Of a stretch of DNA of 64,000 nt, positions 8,459 to 20,311 are shown in pieces. Source of the stretch: Pseudocitrobacter faecalis (GTDB lineage: Bacteria > Pseudomonadota > Gammaproteobacteria > Enterobacterales > Enterobacteriaceae); contig QNRL01000008.1 of NCBI GenBank assembly GCA_003315335.1, positions 239,757-303,756 of the forward strand, read 5' to 3'. The notes under the pieces are model-generated. The model was given only the letters and a program-made list of their open reading frames with translations. It did not search any database and was not told the DNA's origin. Every line of letters begins with the position of its first letter. Position 1 is the stretch's first letter. The translations under genes and the position numbers were made by a program.

Positions 8459-9130
8459 TTATCGCCGATGCGCCAGCGCGCGCACCAGGCGATCGCCGGT
8501 CATCTGTACGCCCTGCACCATAATGACCAGCGTCACGACCGTCGCGACCATGATTTGATCGTTAAAACGCTGATAACCGTAACGAATGGCTAAATCGCCC
8601 AAGCCGCCGCCGCCAATCACGCCCGCCATCGATGAAAAACCAATGAGCATCACCACTGTTAAAGTGATCCCCGCCAGCAGGGCCGGCAGCGCTTCCGGTA
8701 GCAGCGCTTTGCTGATCACGTGCCAGGTGTTGCCGCCCATTGAGAGCACTGCCTCAATTCGCCCGGAATCCACTTCATCGAGCGCATTTTCAGTGAGCCG
8801 CGCGAAGAAAGGAAAGGCGCCAATGGTAATGGGAACAATGGCCGCCGTGCTGCCGAGCGTTGTGCCGATCAATAACCGGGTGAACGGGATCAGCGCAATC
8901 AGTAGCACAATGAACGGCAGCGAACGTCCGGTGTTGACCAGGGCACCCAGCAGCGCATTCAAACGCGGCATCGGTACCAGCCCGTGGCGGCGGGAAATAA
9001 ACAGCAGCACGCCCAATGGCAGGCCGATAAGTACTGTCAACAGTGCCGCCAGCCCCACCATATACAGCGTCTCCAGCGTGCCGTTCAGGAGAATAGGCCA
9101 AAGATCGTCCCAGCTCATGCGACCACGCAT
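8459..9130 (-). CDS. MetI-like ABC importer permease (locus 1)
   Basis: Inner-membrane permease of 223 residues with five hydrophobic segments and the MetI hallmarks [19 protein letters not shown], the EAA-loop region [26 protein letters not shown], and [19 protein letters not shown] near the end. The ATG at 9130 has GGAGG 5 bases before it and overlaps the ATPase gene by 16 bases. A second ATG at 9118 would form an ATGA overlap but lacks a ribosome site. It is the last gene of an operon with an oxygenase and MetQ-/MetN-like genes, so it probably imports a sulfur compound rather than plain methionine (inference). Confidence 0.9.
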   Translation of the reverse strand: MRGRMSWDDLWPILLNGTLETLYMVGLAALLTVLIGLPLGVLLFISRRHGLVPMPRLNALLGALVNTGRSLPFIVLLIALIPFTRLLIGTTLGSTAAIVPITIGAFPFFARLTENALDEVDSGRIEAVLSMGGNTWHVISKALLPEALPALLAGITLTVVMLIGFSSMAGVIGGGGLGDLAIRYGYQRFNDQIMVATVVTLVIMVQGVQMTGDRLVRALAHRR

Positions 9131-9906
9131 AAAGGCCTCCCGTTGATACCGTGACGCGCCAGAAAGCGACGTTCTTCATCGGCATCGCCTAACAGCATTT
9201 CACGCAGGCGCGACCAGGGGGAGACCAGCAGGTCGGCAATTTTTCCGCTCTCCTGCAATTCACCGTTTTCCAGCAATGCGGCGTGGTCGCAGAGGTTTTT
9301 CACCACTTCCAGTTGATGGGTGATGAGGACAATCGTCAGCCCAAGCTGACGATTGATGGTGTCGAGCAGCGTTAACACCGAGGCGGTGGTGTCGGCGTCC
9401 AGCGCGCTGGTGGCTTCGTCGCATAGCAGCACATCCGGTTTCGCCGCCAGGGCGCGGGCAATACCGACGCGTTGCTTCTGGCCGCCAGAAAGCTGGGAGG
9501 GAAACGCCTGCGCTTTATCTGCCAGTCCGACTAAAAACAGCAGTTCTTCAATTCGCTGCTGACGTTCCGTTTTCGCCACGCCCGCGATTTCCAGCGGAAC
9601 CGCGATGTTGTCCGCCACCGTACGCGCATGGAGCAGATTAAAGTGTTGAAAAATCATGCCCGTGCGCAGGCGGTGCGCCCGAAGTTGGGTTTTATTGAAC
9701 AGAGTGATGTCGTCATCGTTGAACAGAATGCGGCCCGCCGTGGGCCGTTCCAGTAAATTCAGACAACGAATCAGCGTGCTTTTCCCCGCACCACTCCGCC
9801 CGAGAATACCGTAAATTGCCCCTTTCGGGACGTGAAGCGAGACGTTGTTGAGCGCCGGTCGGCCTGTTCCGGCGTACTGTTTACTCAGCCCGTCGAGCGT
9901 GATCAT
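9115..9906 (-). CDS. MetN-like ABC importer ATPase lacking the regulatory NIL domain (locus 1)
   Basis: ATP-binding subunit of 263 residues. Walker A is GRSGAGKST (about 36-44), the signature is LSGGQKQ, Walker B is [12 protein letters not shown], and the switch His is in LITHQLEVV. True MetN is about 343 residues and carries a C-terminal NIL domain through which methionine inhibits uptake. Here the protein stops soon after the ATPase core, so that domain is missing. The ATG overlaps the stop of the upstream MetQ-like gene as ATGA, indicating translational coupling. The transporter is therefore unlikely to be trans-inhibited by its substrate (inference). Confidence 0.9.
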   Translation of the reverse strand: MITLDGLSKQYAGTGRPALNNVSLHVPKGAIYGILGRSGAGKSTLIRCLNLLERPTAGRILFNDDDITLFNKTQLRAHRLRTGMIFQHFNLLHARTVADNIAVPLEIAGVAKTERQQRIEELLFLVGLADKAQAFPSQLSGGQKQRVGIARALAAKPDVLLCDEATSALDADTTASVLTLLDTINRQLGLTIVLITHQLEVVKNLCDHAALLENGELQESGKIADLLVSPWSRLREMLLGDADEERRFLARHGINGRPLCVVA

Positions 9907-10709
9907 GACTGGGGCGCACTGACCGGGATCACCGAACCGTTGTAGTGCTGGCGGATAAATTCCGCAACCTGAGGTGAGGTCAGATCTTTCGCCAGTTCTT
10001 TGATGCGCGGATCGTTGGCGAGCTGCGGGTTCGTCACCAGAATATTGGCATACGGATTGTGGGCCGCGCTTTCCAGCCCCAGCGCATCTTTTGCGGGCGT
10101 TAAACCGGCTTCGAGCGCGTAGTTGCCGTTAATCACAGCCAGATCCACATCATCCAGCGACCGCGGGATCTGCGGCGATTCGATCTCCAGGATCTTCACA
10201 TTATGGGGATTTTCGACAATATCGTTCGGCGTCGCGAGCGTACTCGCCGGATCGTTGAATTTGCCGTCGAGTTTTATCAGCCCTTTACTTTGCAGCAGGA
10301 ACAGCGCGCGGCTTAAGTTTGTAGCGTTATTCGGCACGGCGATGGTCGCGCCTTCGGGCAGTGATTTCAGATCTTTATGCTTGTGAGAATAAATACCCAG
10401 CGGTTCTATGTGCACCGTTGCCGCCACGGCGAAGGTTTTTCCTAATGCTTTTTCCTGGTCCTTCAGATAAGGCACGTGCTGGAAGTAGTTTGCATCCACG
10501 TCACCATTTGCCAGCAGTTCGTTAGCGTTGACTCCGCTGGTAAGTTCCACCACCTGCAGGTCGAGTGACGGATCCTGTTTTTTTATAAAGTTGAGAATTT
10601 CCGCGTGCGGAACCGGGTCTGCGGCGATGCGCAGCGGTGCCGCGTAAGCGCTCCAGGCCAGAGAAAGAGAGAGCGCGATACCTACCAGTTTGAATGCAGC
10701 ATTTTTCAT
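9903..10709 (-). CDS. MetQ/NlpA-family substrate-binding protein (locus 1)
   Basis: Periplasmic binding protein of 268 residues with a type I signal peptide ending AYAA at about residue 23, and no lipobox, unlike E. coli MetQ. Family motifs are seen in [47 protein letters not shown] and NILV. It lies 24 bases after the oxygenase gene and overlaps the ATPase gene by four bases, so all four form one operon. The substrate is probably a methionine-like or other organosulfur amino acid (inference from family and neighbours). Confidence 0.9.
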   Translation of the reverse strand: MKNAAFKLVGIALSLSLAWSAYAAPLRIAADPVPHAEILNFIKKQDPSLDLQVVELTSGVNANELLANGDVDANYFQHVPYLKDQEKALGKTFAVAATVHIEPLGIYSHKHKDLKSLPEGATIAVPNNATNLSRALFLLQSKGLIKLDGKFNDPASTLATPNDIVENPHNVKILEIESPQIPRSLDDVDLAVINGNYALEAGLTPAKDALGLESAAHNPYANILVTNPQLANDPRIKELAKDLTSPQVAEFIRQHYNGSVIPVSAPQS

Positions 10710-10733
10710 GGTGTGATTCCTTTATTATTGTTT

Positions 10734-11765
10734 TCAGGCGATAAGTTGTTCGCTGCGAGCGCGAAGCACATCGGAATAGTGACGTTCCGCGACGTCCGGA
10801 TGTGAACGCAGGCGTCCTTTTAAGTAATTCCAGCCCACGTCGCGCAGAAGCGGATTGTGCGGGTCGCTTTGCGGCCCGTGCGCTTCTCGCGCCAGTGCTT
10901 CCGGCAAATCGTAGACGGGGACGACCGCATCCAGTTGGGCTCCGAGGAAGAAGGCGATCGACAGGCGTTCCTGATGGGCGGGGGGCGAAACCACGCGGTG
11001 CACGGTCGCGCGCAGATACCCATTGGTCGCCAGTTCGAGTAATTCGCCGATGTTGACGACAAAACTGCCCGGCAACGGGGCGGCATCGATCCACTCACCT
11101 TCACGTATCTCGACCTGTAACCCTTTTTGTTGATCCTGCAACAGGAAACTGAGGAAGCCGGAATCTTTATGCGCCCCTACGCCCTGGGTGCTGCTTTGTG
11201 TTTCCTGCTGGCCCGGATAGCGAATCAGCTTGATATGTTCGTTAGGTTTGTCGCCATACAACGTATCAAAGGCATGGGCAGGCAGTTGCAGCGCTTGCGC
11301 GAATGCGCGCAGCAGCGTCATTGCCATCTCCGTCATCGCACGTTGCCACGCCAGAAGTACCGGCTTCAGCGTCGGCAGCGCCTGAGGCCACAGATTGGGC
11401 CCCTGTAAGCGCAGCCAGCGCGGATCGTCTTCTTTCAGATGTAGAGCCTGACGCTCCGCGCCAATATCAAACTGCTCGCGCCAGTCGGGTTGGCCGCGTG
11501 TCAGTTCGGCTGCGCTGCGGTTGTAACCGCGAAAATGCGGGGAGTGCACCATCGCCACCTGCTGTTTTTGCGCGTCGGGTAGGGCAAAGAAATGTCGGGC
11601 CTGATGCTGGAGTTGCTGCGAAAGGGTGTCATCAACGCCGTGATGTGTCAGGTAAAAGAACCCTACGTCGCGTGCGGCATGACGCAGTTGTTCAAGAAAA
11701 GCATCGCGTTCAGCGGCAGAGTGATAGTGCGCCAGATTGAGAACGGGCAGTGTCGTCAGGCTCAT
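10734..11765 (-). CDS. 2-oxoglutarate/Fe(II)-dependent oxygenase, isopenicillin N synthase family
   Basis: Non-heme iron oxygenase of 343 residues. The N-terminal DIOX_N part (about 5-115) contains VGFFYLTHHGV, and the jelly-roll core has the iron triad His199-x-Asp201 (GAHKDSG) and His256 (TVHRVV) with Arg267-x-Ser269 for 2-oxoglutarate. The catalytic set is complete. The ATG at 11765 has GGAG 6-7 bases before it. It is the first gene of an operon with a MetQNI-like importer, so it may oxidise an imported organosulfur compound to free sulfur, by analogy with TauD in taurine use. That role is inference. A Cys-codon-rich leader frame overlaps its start. Confidence 0.85.
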   Translation of the reverse strand: MSLTTLPVLNLAHYHSAAERDAFLEQLRHAARDVGFFYLTHHGVDDTLSQQLQHQARHFFALPDAQKQQVAMVHSPHFRGYNRSAAELTRGQPDWREQFDIGAERQALHLKEDDPRWLRLQGPNLWPQALPTLKPVLLAWQRAMTEMAMTLLRAFAQALQLPAHAFDTLYGDKPNEHIKLIRYPGQQETQSSTQGVGAHKDSGFLSFLLQDQQKGLQVEIREGEWIDAAPLPGSFVVNIGELLELATNGYLRATVHRVVSPPAHQERLSIAFFLGAQLDAVVPVYDLPEALAREAHGPQSDPHNPLLRDVGWNYLKGRLRSHPDVAERHYSDVLRARSEQLIA

Positions 11766-11832
11766 TGTTATCTCCGGAGTGCTGGGGGAAAAGGGCATAT
11801 TTATGAGTGAAGGGATAACAACAACAACGCAT
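11710..11832 (-). CDS. Putative cysteine-sensing leader peptide overlapping the oxygenase start
   Basis: A 40-codon frame begins with ATG at 11832, preceded by a consensus AGGAG (11841-11845) at 8 bases, and reads M-R-C-C-C-Y-P, with three consecutive UGU cysteine codons at positions 3-5. It runs past the oxygenase ribosome site and start and stops 56 bases inside that gene in another frame. A ribosome that stalled on the Cys codons would leave the oxygenase start free, while one that moved on would cover it. This is the pattern expected of a cysteine-responsive translational leader. The frame is real in sequence; the regulatory role is inference. Confidence 0.6.
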   Translation of the reverse strand: MRCCCYPFTHKYALFPQHSGDNNEPDDTARSQSGALSLCR

Positions 11833-12007
11833 GATGATCGCTCCTGATGAGATGAGATAGCGCCAGCGTGCCTGATTCGCTGACGCGTCACCAATAACGA
11901 TATTTTCTATTTTATGCCGCGGGTGGGTGCTGAGCTTTTGCGAAAAAGTGATAAGGGAATAGCCATGGAAAGCGCAGGGTTGATCGCGACGCATTAATGC
12001 CTTAGCA

Positions 12008-12028
12008 TATTGTTACGTTATAACATAC
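12008..12028 (+). promoter_or_regulatory. Zur-type operator upstream of rpmE2
   Basis: The imperfect palindrome TGTTACGTTATAACATA (from 12011) resembles the zinc-repressor Zur box, whose conserved half is TATAACAT. It lies 15-30 bases before the rpmE2 start, the position expected for repression when zinc is plentiful. Confidence 0.6.
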
Positions 12029-12042
12029 GTATTGAGGGCGTT

Positions 12043-12303
12043 ATGAAAACCAATATCCATCCGCATTATCGTACCGTGGTCTTCCACGACACCAGCGCCA
12101 ACGAGTATTTTAAAGTCGGTTCGACTATTAAGACCGATCGTGAAATTGAGCTTGAAGGAGAGACCTATCCCTATGTCACTCTTGAGGTTTCTGCGAAGTC
12201 GCATCCGTTCTATACCGGAAAACAGAAGTCGTTTTCCAGCGAAGGCAGCGCCGCGAAATTCCGTCAGCGCTTCGGTCGTTTTCTTGATGTGAGAGGCCAG
12301 TAA
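12043..12303 (+). CDS. rpmE2: Zinc-independent ribosomal protein bL31 paralogue (type B)
   Basis: Alternative 50S ribosomal protein L31 of 86 residues. It contains no cysteine at all, so it lacks the zinc ribbon of the main RpmE and belongs to the C-minus type made under zinc starvation, which releases zinc held by ribosomes. Motifs: [39 protein letters not shown] and FRQRFG. The start with GAGGG before it was preferred over an upstream in-frame ATG at 12010, which lies within the operator. The stop overlaps the rpmJ2 start (TAATG), so the two are translationally coupled. Confidence 0.94.
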   Translation: MKTNIHPHYRTVVFHDTSANEYFKVGSTIKTDREIELEGETYPYVTLEVSAKSHPFYTGKQKSFSSEGSAAKFRQRFGRFLDVRGQ

Positions 12304-12443
12304 TGCAGGTTCTGAATTCATTACGCAGTGCAAAACAACGCCACCCGGACTGCCAGATTGTGAAGCGCAAAGGGCGGCTGTATGTCATTTGCAAAACCAA
12401 TCCGCGTTTTAAAGCGGTGCAGGGTCGTAAAAAAAGACGTTAA
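12303..12443 (+). CDS. rpmJ2: Alternative ribosomal protein bL36 paralogue (type B)
   Basis: Alternative 50S ribosomal protein L36 of 46 residues, starting [17 protein letters not shown] and ending [10 protein letters not shown], like E. coli YkgO. It keeps two cysteines (DCQIV, VICKT) but not the full zinc ribbon set of RpmJ. It is coupled to rpmE2 by a one-base stop/start overlap and shares its Zur-type promoter. The last four bases are shared with the convergent acetyltransferase gene. Confidence 0.93.
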   Translation: MQVLNSLRSAKQRHPDCQIVKRKGRLYVICKTNPRFKAVQGRKKRR

Positions 12444-13153
12444 TCTTTTCCATTATTGCGCCACTGTTCCAGGGTTTTTCGCTGCTTGCCGTCGGCATCG
12501 AAGTTGTCGGCGGCAAGCCAGTGACGAAACGCCGTATCAAGCGCAGGCCATTCGCTATCCAGAATCGAAAACCAGTCCGTATCGCGGTTATGCCCCTTAA
12601 TCACCAGCGCCTGACGAAAGCGCCCCTCAAACTGAAAGCCTAAACGCAATGCAGCATTGCGCGACGGTTCATTCAGGCTATTGCATTTCCATTCGTAGCG
12701 ACGGTACCCGAGCGTATCAAATGCGTAGCGCATCAGTAGCCACTGGGCTTCCGTTGACATCGGAGTGCGGCTAAGAAGCGGCGAAAAGTGCACGTGCCCA
12801 ACCTCCACCACGCCATTATTGGCATCAATGCGCATCAGCGACAGTGAGCCTACTGGCTTACCGGTTTTTTTATCAATCACCGCAAAATGGATGGGATCGC
12901 TGAGGTTTTCCACGCTGGCAACCCACTGGCGAAAATCGTCTACACAGCTGTCGGGCTCACGCAGGAGCCACGTCCAGCTGCGCGTATCAGCGGCAAGCTG
13001 GTGGGCGGCGAACAGCGCGTCAGCGTGATGAACGGCCAGGGGCTCCAGACGACACCAGGCGCCGTCAAGCATCACGCGTTCCGGATGAGGACGCGGTTGC
13101 CAGTCGGGTAACGCATCGCCAATGGGTTGATTAAACTGATTAAGCTGACTCAT
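12440..13153 (-). CDS. GNAT family acetyltransferase (RimJ/RimL-like)
   Basis: N-acetyltransferase of 237 residues. The acetyl-CoA fold covers about 40-220, with the RimJ/L-type features [56 protein letters not shown] and a C-terminal [10 protein letters not shown]. Proteins of this type acetylate N-termini or small amines; the substrate cannot be read here. The ATG at 13153 has AAGGAGAGG before it. It is divergent from a PdxR-like regulator gene, which probably controls it or shares its promoter region. Confidence 0.88.
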   Translation of the reverse strand: MSQLNQFNQPIGDALPDWQPRPHPERVMLDGAWCRLEPLAVHHADALFAAHQLAADTRSWTWLLREPDSCVDDFRQWVASVENLSDPIHFAVIDKKTGKPVGSLSLMRIDANNGVVEVGHVHFSPLLSRTPMSTEAQWLLMRYAFDTLGYRRYEWKCNSLNEPSRNAALRLGFQFEGRFRQALVIKGHNRDTDWFSILDSEWPALDTAFRHWLAADNFDADGKQRKTLEQWRNNGKD

Positions 13154-13254
13154 AACCTCTCCTTGCTGTAAGTGGACGAGTTGAGAGTAGAGACTTACTG
13201 GTTCCATAAAAAGTGCCAGATGTGTATCTTCTGATGGTGCCACGAGGAGCCCTG

Positions 13255-14712
13255 ATGAATATTCCTGATGATCCCTTTTTTACTTTCCTGCAACGCGCGC
13301 TGGCTATGCGCGGCCCGCAGACGCTGCAGCGCAGCCTTTACAACGCGCTGAGAGACGCCATTTTGCAGGGGCAACTACAGGCAAACTGCCGTCTTCCCGG
13401 TTCGCGCATCATGGCGCAGCGGCTGGCGATTTCCCGTAATACGGTCAACAGCGCGCTGGAACAACTGGCGCTGGAAGGCTATTTGCTGCGTGACAGGCAG
13501 GGCACGCGCGTGACGTCACTCCCCAAAACGCAGGCAGCAGCTTCATCGCCTGCGTTACCCGCCTCCATGGCCGGGCGGTTTCGCCAGCTCCCGCCCGCGA
13601 CGCCGCGTGAGTCACCGCCGATGCTCTTTACACCGGGAACGCCCGCCATTAACTATTTCCCCTTACCGCTGTGGCGGCGGTTGCTCGATCGTACCTTACG
13701 GGAGGAGGGAAGTTTGCTGCTGGGCTACGGTGATTCTGCCGGAGAAGCGTCGCTTCGCGAGGCGATTGCCCGTCACCTCGCGCTTTCACGGGGGATCCAC
13801 TGCGATGCCAGCCAGGTGATTATCACGGAAGGTGCGCTGGAGGGGGTGAATTTTTGTACCCAGTTGTTGAGCGAGCCGGGGCAACTGGCCTGGGTGGAAG
13901 AGCCGGGTTACTTTGGCGCAAAAAGCGCCTTTCTGGCGGCGGGGTTACAGCTTGAGGGAATTCCTGTCGACGACGAAGGTATGCAGTTTGCGCAGGCCGC
14001 GTCGACGCCACGTCTTATTTTCACCTCTCCGTCGCATCAATATCCCACGGGGAGCGTGCTGAGTGCGGCGCGGCGTCTGGCGCTGCTGGAGTTTGCGCAT
14101 CGCGCCGGTGCGTGGATCATTGAGGACGATTACGACAGTGAGTTTCGCTACAGCGGTGAGCCTATCCCGGCGATGCGCGGAATGGTAAGCGATGCGCCGG
14201 TCGTTTATTTGGGCACCTTCAGTAAAACGCTCTTTCCGTCGCTGCGGTTAGGTTTTATGGTGCTGCCGCCTGCGCTGGTTGCCGCTGCACAACCGGCCAT
14301 TCGCGCCCTGCTGCGCGGTGGGCATCGCGCCGAGCAACGCACACTGGCGACGTTTATTGAGGAGGGACATTATGCGCGGCATCTGGCGGCGATGCGACGG
14401 CTTTATCGTAAACGGCAATCACAGCTACGCGAGGCACTGGCACAGGCGTTGCGGGTTCCGCATCAGGTGTTGGCCGGGGAGGGAGGGCTGCACCTGACGG
14501 TGCTTATCGACGGGATTGATGATGTGGCGGTGGTAAAACTTGCCCGCCAGCAGCAGATGTCACCGGCGGCGCTCAGTCAGTTTTATCTGGATGTGCAGCA
14601 TCAGCGTTCTGGACTGGTGCTGGGATACGGCAATACGTCCGCATCGCGCTTTATTCCAGCGATACGGACGCTACAGCGGATTATTGCGTCGTTTCCGCGC
14701 GGGTTAGAGTGA
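13255..14712 (+). CDS. MocR-type PLP-dependent regulator (PdxR-like)
   Basis: Transcription factor of 485 residues: GntR winged helix at about 20-95 ([22 protein letters not shown]), linker, and aminotransferase-like domain from about 115. The PLP lysine lies in [17 protein letters not shown], with [11 protein letters not shown] and [12 protein letters not shown] forming the cofactor pocket. It resembles regulators annotated PdxR, some of which activate vitamin B6 synthesis in other bacteria, but the neighbour here is a GNAT gene. A GAGGAG ribosome site fixes the start. Its last 32 bases overlap the end of ylaC tail to tail. Confidence 0.87.
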   Translation: MNIPDDPFFTFLQRALAMRGPQTLQRSLYNALRDAILQGQLQANCRLPGSRIMAQRLAISRNTVNSALEQLALEGYLLRDRQGTRVTSLPKTQAAASSPALPASMAGRFRQLPPATPRESPPMLFTPGTPAINYFPLPLWRRLLDRTLREEGSLLLGYGDSAGEASLREAIARHLALSRGIHCDASQVIITEGALEGVNFCTQLLSEPGQLAWVEEPGYFGAKSAFLAAGLQLEGIPVDDEGMQFAQAASTPRLIFTSPSHQYPTGSVLSAARRLALLEFAHRAGAWIIEDDYDSEFRYSGEPIPAMRGMVSDAPVVYLGTFSKTLFPSLRLGFMVLPPALVAAAQPAIRALLRGGHRAEQRTLATFIEEGHYARHLAAMRRLYRKRQSQLREALAQALRVPHQVLAGEGGLHLTVLIDGIDDVAVVKLARQQQMSPAALSQFYLDVQHQRSGLVLGYGNTSASRFIPAIRTLQRIIASFPRGLE

Positions 14713-15151
14713 AAACATCGTAGAATGAGAGTTCACCTTTTCTGGCGACCATCTTTTCCAGCTGCGCGCGGGCCTGCGCGCTGACGCGCGGCGAATTCTT
14801 AATGGCTTGAATTAACTCGTCCGGCACGAAGCGCGTGTTGTACCACTCGCCGTTATAGCAGACGCGGAAATCCAGCACGTCGATATCTTCGTAGTGATAA
14901 CGCGGATACACGTCAAAGAAGAAAAACGCATTCAGCAGGGCAAACAGTACCCACAGCAGCCAGACGGAATCTTCCAGTGTTTCAGAGCGCATCATGACAA
15001 TCAGCGTGGCGAAAAAGGCCGCGTACATCGCCAGGAACAGACCCGGGTGGTTGCGGATAAAACTGATGCTAAAGCGCGGCCTGTTGTCGCGCTTTTCACG
15101 AACATTCAGCTCATCGATGGTTTGCGTAAGTAATCGCTGGATTTCTGTCAT
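14681..15151 (-). CDS. ylaC: YlaC inner-membrane protein
   Basis: Membrane protein of 156 residues, the same length as E. coli YlaC. A charged N-terminus ([19 protein letters not shown]) is followed by two hydrophobic helices at about 40-60 and 65-85, then a soluble C-terminal half with [17 protein letters not shown] and [11 protein letters not shown]. The function is not known. The ATG at 15151 matches the family start; an upstream start at 15166 was rejected. Its 3' end overlaps that of the PdxR-like gene by 32 bases. Confidence 0.93.
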   Translation of the reverse strand: MTEIQRLLTQTIDELNVREKRDNRPRFSISFIRNHPGLFLAMYAAFFATLIVMMRSETLEDSVWLLWVLFALLNAFFFFDVYPRYHYEDIDVLDFRVCYNGEWYNTRFVPDELIQAIKNSPRVSAQARAQLEKMVARKGELSFYDVFTLTRAETTQ

Positions 15152-15249
15152 AATAGGGCTCTGCAACTCAGGGCGGATTCCCCTATTCTATGTTGCATTA
15201 ACCGATGCAAAAAGTAACAGATTGGTTGCGAAAAAGCATAACAGTCGCA

Positions 15250-15804
15250 TTAGCTCAGCATTTTAAGAATGCGGGCCGGATTGCCGCCCACGACCGCGTT
15301 ATCAGGGACATCCTTCACCACGACCGCCCCGGATGCGACGACAACGTTATTCCCGAGGGTTACGCCTGGGTTTATCACCGCGCGTCCGCCGATCCAGACA
15401 TTATTTCCGATAACCACCGGTTTACCATATTCATAGCCGCTGTTGCGCTCGGTCGCATCCAGAGGATGGGTCGCCGTATAAATATGGACTCCTGGCGCGA
15501 GCATACAATTATCACCGATGGTAATAGGGCAAACGTCTAGCATTACGCAATCAAAATTGGCGTAGAAATTGGCGCCCAGCGTAATGTTATAGCCGTAGTC
15601 GCAGCGGAAATTGGGCTCAATATACGCATCGTGACTTTTATCGAAGAGTTCAGCCAGCAACTGATGGCGTAATGCTTTTTCGTCGGGCGACGAATGGTTG
15701 TAGCGGTGCAATAACTGTTTAGCGCGCAGGCTATCGGCTCTGAGCGTTGCATCAGCCGGGCGATAGAGTTCGCCGGCGATCATTTTACGTTTCTCTTCAC
15801 TCAT
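15250..15804 (-). CDS. maa: Maltose O-acetyltransferase Maa
   Basis: Hexapeptide-repeat sugar acetyltransferase of 184 residues that transfers acetyl from acetyl-CoA to maltose and other sugars, assembling as a left-handed beta-helix trimer. The Maa/NodL N-terminal domain ([12 protein letters not shown]) precedes the repeats [21 protein letters not shown], with the catalytic His in TATHP, and [37 protein letters not shown] ribosome site supports the start. Confidence 0.95.
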   Translation of the reverse strand: MSEEKRKMIAGELYRPADATLRADSLRAKQLLHRYNHSSPDEKALRHQLLAELFDKSHDAYIEPNFRCDYGYNITLGANFYANFDCVMLDVCPITIGDNCMLAPGVHIYTATHPLDATERNSGYEYGKPVVIGNNVWIGGRAVINPGVTLGNNVVVASGAVVVKDVPDNAVVGGNPARILKMLS

Positions 15805-15973
15805 TGTGACACTCCTCGTCAGTTAAGAGTGTTCACCATAAGAGGCGCAGATATAATTGGGAACGTTCCCTGTTTATCAATGTGAAGTTAATCACAAACT
15901 TACCAGGGTAAGCGGAACGTTACGATCGTGAGTTAACTTGACTGACGCCTGTAGCGATTGCAGAAAATAGTGA

Positions 15974-16192
15974 TTAGCGAATAAATTTCCAGACAGTGGA
16001 CGGGATCTTGTCGTACAGCTTATTCATCGTCAATTCTGCCAGACGATGATCGGCTGCTGAGTAAAATACCGCCAGTTCATTGTCAGAAAGTTCATATTTA
16101 TTTTTTTCAATAACGCGTTCCAGCGTATCAATTGACTGGCAACGGCGCAGTCGCATCAAATAATCCGTTTTAGTTAATGGTTTCTCAGACAT
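15974..16192 (-). CDS. hha: Hemolysin expression modulator Hha
   Basis: Small all-helical nucleoid-associated protein of 72 residues, almost identical to E. coli Hha ([19 protein letters not shown], ending STVWKFIR). It binds H-NS and strengthens silencing of AT-rich and horizontally acquired genes. It follows tomB by 26 bases in one transcription unit. Together they behave as the Hha-TomB toxin-antitoxin-like pair. Confidence 0.97.
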   Translation of the reverse strand: MSEKPLTKTDYLMRLRRCQSIDTLERVIEKNKYELSDNELAVFYSAADHRLAELTMNKLYDKIPSTVWKFIR

Positions 16193-16218
16193 AATTCACC
16201 CATGTGATTGTAATTATC

Positions 16219-16593
16219 TTAACAAGAGAGACTAACAGGGTTAGCCCGGCTGGCATTGACGAAACAGCGGAAGAGTTTGTTCCCTGACTTGCGCCATTTT
16301 TGCAAGTCTTCACTATTTATGCCGTAGTTACTGAACAACATGAAAGTATCATCCAGATATTCGTCAATTTGTGCAATCAATTTATTATCTTCGTTGTACT
16401 TAATTTTATAATTAAGCGCAAAGGTTGCGATATGCTCGATCAGCTCATTAAGTTGAAGGTTGATAGCCGAGGTGGGATCGTTAACCCAACCGTGGTTACT
16501 CTCTTCAAGATTGGCGAGGCAGTCGTGATAGAGCGTTTCACAGAGGAATCTGAGTTGCGCGATATCATGCCTTTTTGGCGAGTATTCGTCCAT
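16219..16593 (-). CDS. tomB: Hha-associated antitoxin TomB (YbaJ)
   Basis: Acidic helical protein of 124 residues that counters Hha toxicity by promoting oxygen-dependent oxidation of an Hha cysteine, and affects biofilm formation. Family motifs: MDEYSPKRHDIAQLRFLCETLYHDC, GWVNDPTSAINLQLNELIEHI and DEYLDDTFMLFSNYGI. It is the first gene of the tomB-hha unit, divergent in layout from nothing nearby; the 0.5 kb upstream is gene-free. Confidence 0.95.
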   Translation of the reverse strand: MDEYSPKRHDIAQLRFLCETLYHDCLANLEESNHGWVNDPTSAINLQLNELIEHIATFALNYKIKYNEDNKLIAQIDEYLDDTFMLFSNYGINSEDLQKWRKSGNKLFRCFVNASRANPVSLSC

Positions 16594-17091
16594 AACACAT
16601 CCCCTTATTCGTGAGTAAACGACGAGAACAATCAGTGTGTGGGATGGGGTAACTACTGGCTAACCTGGCGCAGACGCACAGTCCTTATGCACTAACTATA
16701 ATCTACTCTGAAAGAGATTTCACCGAGCTATTACGAAAAATTACAATTAAGTCTCTTTTTCTTTATTCCCCGATTATGAAATGTGGCTTAGATTAAGATT
16801 TTTCAATGTATTGCCAGAAAACAATATTTGATTCATTAGAATTCATTCACTTACCCTTTATCCACACAATTCATACGGCGTGCAATTGCCTGGATTTTCA
16901 GCAGGTGTAAGACCATTCGCAACGAAGATACAGAGAAAACATCTTTCACTTCGGAGTTTTCCTAAACTTTTAAACGTTGGGATCTTCACGGCGATGAATC
17001 ATCACTATTAAAGATAACACGTTTTTTTAATTATAAAATTTTATTACTGCATTTTAAAAACGTTTATAGCGATAAGTGCGATTATAAAAAA
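16594..17091. other. Gene-free AT-rich stretch between acrB and tomB
   Basis: About 500 bases without a supportable coding frame on either strand. It must hold the tomB-hha promoter near 16600-16750. AT richness with several A/T tracts (16740-16830, 17000-17060) fits an H-NS/Hha binding region, which is inference. I see no clear small RNA. Confidence 0.5.
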
Positions 17092-17121
17092 CCATAAAAA
17101 AGGGCCGCTCGCGCGACCCTT
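17092..17121 (-). terminator. Intrinsic terminator of acrAB
   Basis: Read on the minus strand, the stem AGGGTCGCGC/GAGCGGCCCT is followed by seven Ts, about 20 bases after the acrB stop. Confidence 0.85.
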
Positions 17122-17139
17122 TGTCATCGACAGTAAGAG

Positions 17140-20292
<3,153 letters not shown>

Positions 20293-20311
20293 TTAACGGC
20301 TCCTGTTTAAG

